NCBI GenBank assembly: GCA_964058805.1
Contig: CAXKVV010000336.1
Coordinates: forward strand, 1-39,869
Direction of reading: 5' to 3'
Length of the DNA: 39,869 bases
Source of the DNA: Schoenoplectus triqueter
Taxonomy: Eukaryota > Streptophyta > Magnoliopsida > Poales > Cyperaceae
In this document: piece after piece, positions 21,130 to 32,040 of the stretch
How positions within the stretch are numbered: position 1 is the first letter of the stretch
Layout: each line of letters opens with the position of its first letter
Made by a program: the position numbers and the translations under genes
The notes under the pieces: model-generated
Told to the model about the DNA's origin: nothing
What the model saw: the letters and a program-made list of their open reading frames with translations, nothing else
Databases searched by the model: none

Positions 21130-23800
21130 AATCTGTAATTCTTATCTTTTTGAGGTACAAACACGAACAAAATTTGATGTTGAAAGCCAAAATGCACCCC
21201 TCCACTTGAATTACATCCCTTATAATATTTTACTGGATAAAGTGTTCAGATTTGAGTGGGCTCCGTGAATTTAAGGGTGGAGATTTAGTTTGGACAACGC
21301 ATAGTATAAATCTGACGGCCATATTATCACACCTCAAAATAATTAATCATGATTAGGGGTGACAACCCTGCCACGTAAACACGACAAGACGTGCGTACGA
21401 AAGGCTAAAATGAGATAAATAAATAAATCACACAGAATAAATAAAATAATAATAAATAATAATACATGATAATACATTCTAAAATGATCAAGTAAATACA
21501 ACGTCTGCATCAGCCAGGGCTGAATCCATTGGAATGGGCAGCAAATCTCTCAAATAAAGCCATCAAAAAAATAATCAAAAACGACATCCTATGAAACCCT
21601 AACTGACTACCCCACTCACAAGCAGATATGGCGAAGCACCTCTGACATCGTACGGGACTGCACCTAGCACCCTCTCCATGAAGAATCCCGAACATGTAAA
21701 ATCTAGATCCCACAACCACCATGAAAATGTGCGTAATTTTAAAATTACTCAATACGAATTTAGATCCAACCTTAAGATTTGATTTTCTTTTCTAGACTGG
21801 ACTCAAATACCGAACTGGTGTTTTAAATGCACTTTGATAAACATATAAAATATAATAAATAATTTATGCAGGTTTTCGTGAAAACACCTATATGTTATGA
21901 CATGAAATGATAAAAGATCCCAAAAGAGAAAATCAGAGGGATAATAATAATAACATATAATATAAGATACGAGAACCAAACATTCGTAATAAATTCTCAC
22001 TTTGTAAGTTACCAGATCTATCCCAAACGGGCGCCACCAACGTCCCATCTTACTAACTTGGGTCTGGCCTAAGCGGGCGCCATCAACGATCCAACTTACG
22101 AACTTATGACTTTATGTTTATGTGGCGTCAATACCACATAAACGGACAATTCGGACTCTCGAGGTGATAACGCCCTAGGAGAGTGAGTGTGCGAAGACAC
22201 GTACTCTGGTAAGCTAAATCTGATAACTCACCTCGCAAAAAATAAAAACAAAAGGATACAATATGACCTCAGTTGCCATATCGCCAAAAAGAGTTGACTA
22301 CCCGTAAATCACAAAATGAAATATAATAACAAATGAGAGCCTACACTGAACCAACTAGTGGCCAGATAACCTAATTTAATTTTGAATTAATGATAATAAT
22401 AGTATTTCTCTAATATTTATAATCTATAACTTTTTATTATTTATTCTTAGTCTAATTCTAATATGATCCTATCTCAGGACTAGTTCCTAAGTCTTACTCC
22501 TATTCTATCTATATACAAAATGACATGTGAATGCGGTAGGTCTCAAATACGCTGGTCAAATTACCGGATACAAATGACAGGTCAAAATTGGTTTCTAATC
22601 AAGATTCGGTCAGAGAAAAATCGCAATTCAGTTTTATTTTCGGTTTGGGTTCCTAATTCTAAAGAAAGAAAATAAAAACCCAGGAACTCGTGCGTGAGAG
22701 TACTGGTGAGGATTGTGAAGTCACTCTACTCCGGAGGTGGTACGTCTGCCTCGAGATCAGCGTCGTCGTACGCGAGATCCGGATCGACCTCGTGCTCCGC
22801 GAGTGGACCCGAGTTGACTATATCACCTATTATAAATTAAATTTATCATTCATTAGTTTTAACGAAATTTACTTTGTAATTAATAATTAATTACATTGAT
22901 GTTTTAAATTGACGTTCGTTCAAATTTTATGGTGTAGAAAAATTCTAATTAATGCATTTTGTTTATTTTACAACGTTGTTATGTACACCATTTTTATGTG
23001 CATCTTATTAATTTTGTTCGAGATTATGTTAAGTTTCAGTTAATAGCGTTAAGTGTGCGTTATTGATCTTTTTTATTAAATTCGAGTTCCGATTACATTT
23101 ATCGTGCTTATACATGTTTATTAATTCTTTTTGTGTTCCCCATTAAGTGGTTATATTTTATTATTCGACATTCCAAATTCGTTAGTCAGTAATCATCCAG
23201 AAAATAACATGAATACAAGAATTAAGTCATTAATTCATTTTATTGATTTATTTCAATTACAATTATAATTTACAATTACAACGAAAATAAAAATAAAGAA
23301 AAGAAAATAAACTAACAAATCTAAGGAAATAGAGAAATTGATTAATATATATTATTTTAATATTCTTATTATTTGTCTAAAAATAGAGAAATTAATTAAT
23401 ATATATTTTTATAAATATTTAACTATTTCTATACTATTATCTTATTATATTTTTAAATTATTTAATTTATTTCTTTTATATATTCACATATTCTATATAT
23501 ATTAATAATGCACTTTTATAAAATAAATTCGGTTTCAAAATAAATCAAGATAAAATAAAATAGAACAAAACAAAAGAAAGAAAATAAAATAAACTCAATT
23601 AGTTTAAAATATTATTTAATTAACGTGTTGGTGTTTTAATGTTCGAGATCATACGCTGATTACCGAACCAATTGTGCTTGTGCACTGGTAATCCGTAACG
23701 GGGGCAGTCAGGGAATTTAATTATTTTATGAATATTTAAGTTTACGTATTAGTCCATGACTCCACTAAACCTTTCGGGACGACGTAAATTAATTAGTCAT
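21130..23800 (-). mobile_element. Decayed LTR-retrotransposon-like sequence
   Basis: On the minus strand TGTCACCCCTAATCATGATT (ending near 21373) looks like the start of a Ty3/gypsy LTR, followed by GGGATGTAATTCAAGTGGAG (about 21220), phrases I associate with Tekay/Del-type LTRs. The adjoining sequence is richer in GC and holds a tandem pair around 22026-22107 (GGGCGCCAYCAACG units, each followed by CTTAC.AACTT). No gag or pol frame is found, no second LTR can be matched, and the borders are guesses. It could be a solo LTR remnant or a nested fragment. Confidence 0.35.
22026..22107. repeat. Tandem pair of about 48-bp units
   Basis: AACGGGCGCCACCAACGTCC at 22025 is repeated as AGCGGGCGCCATCAACGATC at 22072, each followed by CAWCTTACKAACTT. 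A two-copy tandem repeat inside the LTR-like region. Confidence 0.8.
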
Positions 23801-24573
23801 ATTTTCAATTATCACTTTTATTATCTTGGGACTCTTAATTCTTTGGGTCTTAGATAAATTTTACTAATCCTAATTATATATTTAGTTAATTAGAGTGGAT
23901 TTATTGGCCCAATAGAGATTTGTTAATTTATTCTTAATTCATATTATCAAGTTTTGGCCTAATTCCCAAATGTTTTCTAATCTAATTTATTTTGTGTTCA
24001 CCTTAGGCCTACTAGTATTTCAGCCCCAATGAAACAGCTCGAGCTAAATCAGAATCAACAGAGCAACAGACACAAGCAAGACAATAAAGTCATTAGGGTT
24101 GCCCATTGGATCTCCAACAAATAGAGAATTGCCCACACGGGGGGACCCACCCATGTGACGCTTCGGGTTCCGATGGATGCGAGGCGGCGAGCACCGGACA
24201 ACTGATTGGGGTCGTGGAACTCCGGCACATTTCTCTCTCCTCTGTTTCTCATGAGTCCGCAGAGTTGTCTGCGGCATATCCTATGTTTTATTCTCATTCT
24301 GCATTGCGTTTTTGTGATTTGCTTGAATACTTTTTCCTAGGTAAACTGAATCTGTTGTCACTCTTCAAAGATAATAGAGTCATGTTATTATGAAATTGAA
24401 TGATTTGGATTGATTACTTTTCGCTCTCTCTCTCTTTGAACAAAGTGGGACTGTCTTTTGAATCCAATGATTTCGGTTTTGTTCTCTGAATTTTGGAATT
24501 CAAATAACAGATGATTTCAGTGTCTGTTACGATCCTTGATAAAGCAAACTGGGTTGCTTTGTGTGGGTGCAGT
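23801..24573. other. Intergenic stretch with a GC-richer island
   Basis: Mostly AT-rich. Between about 24010 and 24290 base composition rises and stop codons thin out on both strands, with a following stretch of TTTTTCCTAG and CTCTCTCTCTC that resembles untranslated leader sequence. I cannot identify any protein in the open frames there (24106-24393 plus, 24044-24297 minus). It may be a captured or dead exon. Confidence 0.3.
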
Positions 24574-24939
24574 CAGGGATGAAATTAAGATTTAAACCTG
24601 AAAGGTGTTGAGAGATAAGAGAGCGTCAATTTATGAATCTATGATACAACATAAGAAATAATCAATGAACGAAATAATTTATCATATTCATTACCGATCG
24701 AAAGAGGAAAAAAAATCATCAAAAACTAAATTAAGAAGCGAATATATAGTGAGCTTATATTGAGCTAAAATATGTCTATAATTTAAATTTTTAATAACCC
24801 ATAAATTTAAGATGTAATTATGAAAGTGTCAAATAACTAAGTATCTTATATATACAAGCAAAAATATATAACCTTTTCTAATTTGTGTAAATTATAAGGG
24901 GGTCTCAGCTCCCCTGACACCCCTTCCCTCCACCCTTAT
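24574..24939. mobile_element. Non-autonomous element flanked by GTGCAGT
   Basis: GTGCAGT occurs exactly at 24567-24573 and 24940-24946. The segment between begins CAGGGATGAAATTAAGATTT and ends CCCCTTCCCTCCACCCTTAT with a CAGCTCCCCTGACACCCC box before it. Start and end pair weakly in inverted orientation. Plant genomes hold many dispersed repeats with this build. The 7-bp direct repeat is the best support. Confidence 0.5.
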
Positions 24940-24959
24940 GTGCAGTTATTAATGTATCA

Positions 24960-25165
24960 TTATGGCAATTAGTAGTGAAGCCAAACTTTAACATAGCGGG
25001 TCAAAATTTTGTTTTTTCCGATAGGTGAAAATTTGATTTTTTTTTTCTAAACATATTTTTCTAATTTTTTTTCAGAATATTTTATTCGTTAAATAAAGCA
25101 TGAATATTTTATTTAAAAAATATTGATTCGTCTGACCTTGACCAGTCTAGCCCTGTGATTTGTAT
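24960..25165. mobile_element. Short decayed repeat adjoining the GTGCAGT element
   Basis: AGTGAAGCCAAACTTTAACA, then GGGTCAAAATTTTG, and at the far side GACCTTGACCAGTCTAGCCC, give weak inverted similarity of the same general type as the 24574-24939 element. No target duplication seen. Confidence 0.3.
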
Positions 25166-25612
25166 AACTGCGATCCTTTGTTTTATTTTAATACAAAACT
25201 GCCTAGACGGGTACTTCGGTGTTTTTTTTATGATTGTTTTTATATTAGAAATATTAAAAATAGTAATAGAGTTTTAAAATTGATTGATAATCTACAGTAT
25301 GAAGAATATTTTAAACTATTTGAATTGTTATTTCGGATACAATTTTTTTTTAATTTTAATCCGTAAGTGTTTGAACTCAAAATGCTAATTATTAAAACAC
25401 TGTATGTATGTAGCCTTACTATTTTCATATAATATAACCTCTAACCAGATCACCTAGTTAGCTAATCACAGTATCACATTCACATCCCATGCACATTCAT
25501 CTACATCTATATTTTTGTTGAATTTGAGAGGAAGACGAACAGTCCAGCTCATTAATTTGTACCAAATACTTGGCGTTATTTCCACAGGCAATATATTTTT
25601 GCAAAAAGATCA

Positions 25613-25750
25613 ATGGAAGAGACGAATCAACAAACGAGGCAAGCAGGCACGCACAATCCGGTATTTACGGTGGCTTGTTGTTCTTGTACCGATGAAGTTA
25701 CAAAATTTGGGTATCCAAATCCAATCCTTTTTCCAATTATAATTAATTAG
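25613..25750 (+). CDS. Small ORF of 45 residues, unproven
   Basis: ATG at 25613 opens a 45-codon frame ending at TAG 25748-25750. The product starts MEETNQQTRQAG, contains the cysteine cluster ACCSCTDE and ends in a hydrophobic LFPIIIN. It is too short for reliable coding statistics and has no recognised domain; a longer overlapping frame without ATG exists on the same strand. It could be chance, a peptide gene, or a first exon, although I see no good donor in frame. Reported because mixed composition and the ATG GAA GAG start look less random than neighbouring frames. Confidence 0.2.
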   Translation: MEETNQQTRQAGTHNPVFTVACCSCTDEVTKFGYPNPILFPIIIN

Positions 25751-25786
25751 CCGCCAGAAACAAAATATAATATAACATTACAAGAA

Positions 25787-25821
25787 GAAGAATCATCTAG
25801 CCTTCCATCAGATGATTCTTC
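25787..25821. other. Perfect 12-bp hairpin
   Basis: GAAGAATCATCT (25787-25798) and AGATGATTCTTC (25810-25821) are perfect inverted repeats around an 11-base loop. It stands alone, with no extended arms like those of a MITE or miRNA precursor. Confidence 0.85.
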
Positions 25822-26174
25822 CGGCATCTCCTTTTGATAGCATTTTTTTCAAAACCAGCTGAAAATGAAAAACAAAAAAAGACCCAGCAAAAAAACAGAC
25901 AAGCATCTTCCAGTTAATCATGCCATGATCTAAAATTGCCTTAAAGGACTACCTGCATGCATATATTCCATTTTTTTCTTTTTTTTAAAAAAAAAATAAG
26001 ATGAGTCTAATTTGATAACATAATAATCATTTCATTCTCTCCTCCAAATGAGTCCTCTTCCTCTGGAGGCATGATATTTAACTTTTGCTCTGTGATCTGT
26101 ACTGGTAATAAACTGACATTAAATGGCATGATAATATGCAAATTTTGAGTATAATTCGCCCCTTTTATTTGACA

Positions 26175-27053
26175 CTAATATCTAGCAAGTGCAATAATTG
26201 AACTACCTAATGATCTAATACTGCTACAATTAGATTGTTGAAATATAATCTTGTTCCTCTCCTTTCAAATTACCCAAAGAAAAACTCCCCTTATTGTTTC
26301 ACATAAAAAAACTATCTTTAAAGGTTATACTATAATCTATTATCCATAATTCTTCAATTGACTAATACAAAAATTAAAATTATTATAGTTTGACAACCAT
26401 GACCATAGGCAAACATCATTAGAACAGTGTAAAAACAGATGATTAATTGTTTCATCTTCTTGACAAAAAACACACTTTGAGTCTCCTATCCAATCTCTTT
26501 TTCTCAAATTATATTTTGTTAAAATTTTGCTCTTTCATACCAACCAAAGAAAATTTTAAACTTTTAATGGAATAGTAGCAGACCATGTATTATGAAATCT
26601 CTTAGATATAACACCTCCAAAATCTAACCAATTATAGCACGAACTAACACTAAACAAACCTGAACTGGACCATCTCCACAAAATTATATCTGAATTATTA
26701 TTTAATGTAACTGATAATATTAGAATATATAAAGACTGTAATTGTGGACTTAAAGTATTATTAAGTGATCTTGTAAATGTTAGATAAAATTTATTGTAAC
26801 CTATAATTTGAGAAACTGTTACATCTTTATTGCTAGCTAAATCATAAAATAGAGGGTAAATAGTTTGTAAATTACATTCTGTTATCCATCTGTCCTTCCA
26901 GAATTTAGTTGTATGTCTATTTCCAACACTTTTATTAATATTTATATTAAATATTTCAGATTCCTTGTTAATTTCTTTCCAGAAGTGTGATGCATTAATT
27001 AAAGAGCGTCTATGGTGATATTTAATTACTTTTATATTAAGATTTACGAACAA
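26175..27053 (-). pseudogene. LINE (non-LTR retrotransposon) reverse-transcriptase C-terminal fragment
   Basis: The minus-strand frame reads SHFWKEINKESEIFN, SVGNRHTTKFWKDRWI and IILWRWSSSGLFSVSSCYNWL, then WSATIPLKV, and continues in the same frame beyond a stop into NFLWLV, CVFCQEDETINHLFLHC and finally WVI-stop-KERNKIIFQ. This order is that of the zinc-binding region (zf-RVT type, C-x2-C-x7-H-x4-C) at the C-terminus of L1-like plant LINE ORF2. At least four in-frame stops interrupt it, yet the frame itself is kept, so decay was mainly by substitution. The polymerase core upstream is not present at 27054 onward, meaning a 5'-truncated copy, as is usual for LINEs. No poly-A tail was located. 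Confidence 0.85.
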
Positions 27054-27142
27054 AACCCTCCGCCATCCCTATTGCTTCATGCAATGCTATAAAAAAACAT
27101 TACCATTCATCCTCTCATTTTTCATAAGAGCAAAAGCAAGAG

Positions 27143-27395
27143 TCAAAACTCAGAAACTGCGTTCCCAGCGGAGAGAAAACACTTCCATTTGACTTTGAGG
27201 TGAAATGCAGAGAGTACACCAATTAATGTCAGCGAGTTAGACACCAAGAACAATAAGAAAGCGTTGGAAATCTTGGCAAATGGATGTGCTAGCCGAATCT
27301 CATCCTTCGTCTCTTTTTTTTTCTGGTTTTTTGTCTCTTGATGAGTTTCTTCTTCTTTTTTCTTTGAAGAGTTCTCCGAAGAACACCAAAACCAA
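27143..27395 (-). other. Open frame without start codon, Lys/Glu-rich then hydrophobic
   Basis: On the minus strand a frame of about 83 codons runs from a stop near 27395 to TGA at 27143-27145. It reads SSENSSKKKEEET, a Lys/Glu-rich stretch, then LAHPFAKISNAFLLFLVSNS and LTLIGVLSAFHLKVKW, a plausible membrane segment with basic flank, and ends GNAVSEF. There is no ATG and no family I recognise. It lies directly upstream of the dead LINE and could be a dead exon or chance. Confidence 0.2.
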
Positions 27396-27763
27396 GAGCT
27401 GAGTTACCGAACTGATCCAAAATTAACAAACAAATTACTGATATTTATTAATTTAGTAATAAATTAATAATATCTTATTAATTTTATAATAAAATAATTA
27501 TATTATTATATATATTATTGACTAAATAATTAAAAAATATATAAATAATTACATATTGAATTATTATGAATCAAACTCTAACTAGTTCATTAAAAATTAT
27601 CACACCTAACTCAAATTGAACTAATAAAAAATCTAATCAAATGAATTAAATACGAATGAATTAAGAATCATGAATTTTTCTTAGGCCCCGGTTAAAATGT
27701 CGGCGACACGTGTCCCCTTCAATCTCGCATTCGCCCAGAAACCCAGACCACATTGGATATAGG

Positions 27764-27995
27764 TAGAGGTGGCAAAACCCGACCCGACCCGACAAACCCG
27801 TCCGACCCGCCCGGACCCGAACCCGACCCGACCCGATTTTTTAAGAAAGTCAAACTGACCCGACCCGACCCGAACCCGACCTGACCCGACCCGACCCGAC
27901 CCTGACCCGACCCGATTTCTTCCAGAAAGTCAAACTAACCCGACCCGCCCGACCCAAACCCGAACCCGACCCGACCCGCCCGATTGCCACCTCTA
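27764..27995. mobile_element. hAT-like MITE made of CCCGA repeats, 232 bp
   Basis: Terminal inverted repeats TAGAGGTGGCAA and TTGCCACCTCTA are perfect over 12 bases, and an exact 8-bp target duplication GATATAGG lies at 27756-27763 and 27996-28003. The interior is largely GACCC/CCGAC pentamers in three blocks separated by two copies of AGAAAGTCAAACT. On the minus strand this gives GGGTC runs. Near-identical ends and duplication suggest a recent insertion. The glycine-rich open frame on the minus strand here is an artefact. Confidence 0.93.
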
Positions 27996-28244
27996 GATAT
28001 AGGTGACCGGTTCTCTGACAAACAAAAAAAAACTGTCTGCGTAGCAGTTAGGTTTGGATTAAAGTTGTCAAAGATTATATATACTTGCATATGCACATGT
28101 TTATGTGGTCTATAGATGAAACACCTCCCCAAGTTTCAGGCAAGAAAATGTGAACTCAACCGTATCGCTAAGTATTTCCACGTTTTCTCTAATTACCCAC
28201 CAAATTCTCTCTACACGTGTAAGCAGACAGTTCCATTGCCAAGC

Positions 28245-28640
28245 ATTATCACACGAGCGGATGCAAAAGATTTCCGGGGTCAGTTACTCTTGAATTTTAA
28301 AAAATATTATTATTAGAATAAGACTTTGTTAATCTGACTATTTGAATTAAATTTTTGACTTTTGAAATTATCTGATTATTTTTTATTGAGTAAAATATTT
28401 AATATCACGGATAACTAAAAAATTATGTAAAAAAATTAAAATATGAAATCTCATAGAGGAAAATTTTCTTCATATTATCTATTATTTTGACTTTTATTTT
28501 TTACTATTTTTAATATATAAAAATATTATTTTAATAATATTATTTAATATCTAATTAGTTAATGAGTTTAAACCCGATAAACAATTAAATCTGATTACTG
28601 ACCACCCGACTAAAATCTTGTATTTGTCCCTAACCAACTT
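28245..28640. mobile_element. Non-autonomous repeat, copy B of the 18497 family, inverted
   Basis: Left end GCGGATGCAAAAGATTTCCG and right end ACTAAAATCTTGTATTTGTC form imperfect inverted repeats with TCAGTTAC / GATTACTGACC inside them. The right arm, reverse complemented, aligns with the left arm of 18497-18920. No coding capacity; borders approximate. Confidence 0.6.
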
Positions 28641-29536
28641 CTTCCTAATTTACAAGTGACGTGTGCATGCATTAAATTTGTGCAACAGGAAAAAATCTAC
28701 TTTAATTAATGCAACACGGATAATCCTTGACTTGTTTATTTGGATAGTTATGTATCTATATCAATTTTTCTTTCAATCAATGGATTACAATTTCTTCCTT
28801 TTTGCAAGAAATACAGGACTACTATTTTTCTCCTGATAAATAAATCATTTTTAATACCATATTCAAAGCTTAGCTTTTTGCATGTGGATGAGAATAATTA
28901 GTAAATCCGTAGTATTTACATATGAAATGAAAATGATGGTGGCGAAGAATGTTCTATACATAACATGGACAATCAACTTTAATCTGACTTCATCACCTCC
29001 CTTTTAATTGTTACCACACAATCACTAGGTAATTGTTAAATTAATTAGTGCTTGGCTGTAATTGAATATGTGGAAAAAACAATCTTTCATCTGACTTTTG
29101 AATCAATGATTTCTAACAAGAAGAGTAGTCTTTGTAATTTATATATCACAGCTTGGTTCTGAAAATTTTAATTTTTTATATCTGGGAAAAATCTCGAGGT
29201 GTCAAAAAATCTCAACCACAAAATATCATATAGATATCTGTGTAATCATTAACACGTATATCATCATGATATATATAATTCTCACTACGGTCAATACACT
29301 GTGACTTTTCCCGAGTCCTGACGGTCTAAATTTCCAGTAAATCAATTACCTGAATCGCTTATCCTTATCACATTATGGCAAAAAACAAAATTAGAATATG
29401 TTATATAAAGAATTTAGTACTGATTATGTAACTTATTCTATACATATACATTATTAAATATTTTGAAAAGGACGCTAAAAAGAGAAGCTAAATGTTGCTT
29501 TGGAGGGACATTTTAAGCCGGTTAAGCGATTAACCA
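28641..29536. other. AT-rich intergenic stretch
   Basis: No gene, RNA or structured repeat recognised. Confidence 0.6.
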
Positions 29537-29648
29537 TTTCTAAAGCTATAACTTTAGACTCGGTTTTTGACTCATAAACGGCTCTAAAATAAATCCTTTA
29601 GAATCAGTTATGTCCCAAAAACTGACTCTAAAGTTATAGATTTAGAAG
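29537..29648. mobile_element. Small foldback with a nested second hairpin
   Basis: TTCTAAAGCTATAACTTTAG (from 29537) pairs with CTAAAGTTATAGATTTAGAA (to 29648), and inside it CGGTTTTTGACTC pairs loosely with a segment near 29615 (AAAAACTGACTC). A second inner hairpin is GGCTCTAAA / TTTAGAATC. It may be the central part of a larger element whose ends I cannot see. Confidence 0.6.
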
Positions 29649-29702
29649 CTTTTTTTTTACAAAATCGGTTCTAATTCAATTCGACATGGTTTCAATAAAA
29701 TT

Positions 29703-29705
<3 letters not shown>

Positions 29706-29746
<41 letters not shown>
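29706..29746. repeat. AT dinucleotide microsatellite
   Basis: About 18 TA units in an uninterrupted run. A short AT tract also occurs at 29825-29835. Confidence 0.95.
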
Positions 29747-29749
<3 letters not shown>

Positions 29750-31722
29750 GAAATTCCGATCAATTCCAGTGGCCAGCCCAATATATAATAATGAAATATT
29801 TTTCCATAATAAATAATAGTTAAATATATATATATAATAAAATATTTACAAATAAGAGTACAACTTATGAAAAAAAGAAGAAAGTAAATCAAATATTGGA
29901 CGCAATGTAATTTACAATCATCTCCTTAATTTCAACGATGTCTTCTTGTAAATAACATTGCATAGCAGACTCAATAACATGTAAAAATTAAATAAAAATT
30001 CTATTAATTTGATTAACCAAAAATAATATTAAAGAATAAAAAATAATATGAATTTGAAGACAATTTTCATAACTCTGGCAATTTTTCTTGTCGAAATATT
30101 TACTTATTATGTTATGCATCGATCTTATAACATAATAACCGCACTTTTTAGTGTATGGCTGTGTTGGACTCTAAATTTTAAAAAATAATAAATAGTTAAT
30201 TTCAAAACATATACCCTAATTAAATCATAAACTTATTAATCTTAATATCATAAATTGATCAATTGCAATTTAAAATTTAAATTGCGTAACTCAATCGTTT
30301 TCCAAATGAACTTGAGGTTTTTTTTGAATTATTTTTCATCCCAATAATAGCGTAAAGCACTTTTATAAATAAATAAAATGAGTATATTGAATTATAGTAT
30401 ATATTAAAGTATCAAAAAAGTTACATATTTTATGTCGTCTGGATAGCAAATATTTTATTTTCGCGATTTAGAAAGTCTACGATGTAAATAATTAAGGGTT
30501 TGAGTTGCACGATCAGAAGAATCAAATGTCCCTTATAATTTATACATAGTAATGTTGTGAGATAAAGTAATTAGGTAAATAAGTTAATTAAGTTTTAAAA
30601 TTCTAACTCTCAATGTACAGAAGAAACATGTAGCACGTCGGGTCATGACAATTTATAAAGCATTGTCCCAGATAATTAGTTGTACATTCCACATATGTTT
30701 GTACTTGTGTTTCTGTGCAAAAATATGGATCGATAAAACTGTACTTCTCAATTAAGAAGCTTTTAAACGTATTAAAGGGAAACCCTAAAATGTATACAAT
30801 AATTATTAGTCAAATTGCTAAAATTTTGAAAGAAACATTGTGCTTTTAAAATTCTTACATGTAAAAAATTTATAGAATCGAGACGTTGATCCATTAATCC
30901 TTAAAAATCTTGATGTTGTCCATCACATACACTAAAACATCACCCTCTTAGCTGAATAACTCTGAGAATGCGATAGAAAAATGAGTCATATTGGCGGACA
31001 GCATCATGATCACCATATACAAAAATAAAAAAATTTCAAGAAGACGTTACAAGGTGTCATAATCGAGAAGCGGCTCTCTACGAGATTTCATAATCGGGGG
31101 TGGCTCGAATATTTTTTTCTTTTTAGGGACGGATTTTTGTGGTGTATTGTCTTGCATTTAAACACATTAGCGTACAAATAATTTATAAATTTTATATACT
31201 TAAAGATAAATAATTGATATCTCACGGAGCTCCACAAGATGTAAATGTTATTTGATAAAGTACCTGACAAGCTCACCAAGCCACTCCGATCCATTTGGCG
31301 GCGGAAATAGAACACAAATATGGCGAAATCCAACTGTAACCTCATCAATGGAGATATTGCATGGTGTAGAATCATGAAATAGAAAGTAATTGATAGAAAT
31401 ATAAATTATACTTTGGTATTTATTAGAAACTCGAATTAATTAATTGAGATTAATAAAATAATGAAAGGGTGATTAATTTTGGAGGTAAAATAATGGGAGT
31501 GCAATTTCGCAATAGTATAAAGTAATTTTGGTTATTTGTAAGTGAAGTATAAGTTACATTCACGCAATTAATTATACAAGCAAGAGGAAGTTCTGAGAAC
31601 AAGAAATAATGAGATTTTGCCTAAAATTAAAATGTATTTTATGTAGTATTGAACAATAAAGATCTATGCCTATAGCATATTCTAATACGCAAAAAAATCA
31701 TATTGCTTCAGCTCTTAAAAAG
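29747..31722. other. AT-rich intergenic stretch
   Basis: About 2 kb without a convincing gene. A GC-richer patch at 31030-31110 and 31200-31340 (minus-strand open frame 31375-31088) contains CCGCCGCCAAATGGATCGGA followed by a possible donor at about 31260, which might be an old exon, but no product can be named. Confidence 0.4.
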
Positions 31723-32040
31723 TAGGGAAGAGATCACTTGACAACTTGACAATGAGTTTTCGAATAAATATAAAAAAATCTTAAAAAAAAAAATTAAAAA
31801 TATATTTTTATACTTATAGATTGTTGGTGATTCAAATTTTATATAATTTTGTTATAGTTTGATAATTCATTAAAGACCATTAATTTAAATCTATTGTAAA
31901 TTATATAATATTTTGATAGTTTTTAATGAACAAAATCACTATCAATCTATAAATAAAACATATCTATAAAAAAAAATCTATTTTTAAGAACGTTTTTTTT
32001 GCATTTATTAGAAAACTCATCGTCAAGGATTCCTTCTCTA
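31723..32040. mobile_element. Foldback MITE, copy A of the GTCAAGGAT family
   Basis: Left end TAGGGAAGAGATCACTTGAC and, in reverse complement, right end TAGAGAAGGAATCCTTGAC agree, and both continue into ATGAGTTTTC.AATAAAT. The arms extend about 140 bases with ATAGATTGTTGGTGATTCAA pairing with a segment near 31935. AAAAG is present on both sides and could be the target duplication. No coding capacity. A relative lies at about 39075-39425. Confidence 0.75.

Noticed and set aside
24044..24393. Overlapping frames on both strands in the GC-richer island as genes
   Set aside because: No start context, domain or splice structure could be supported; kept only as an unexplained island.
27935..28132. 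Glycine-rich minus-strand frame
   Set aside because: Product of the GGGTC pentamer repeat in the hAT-like element.
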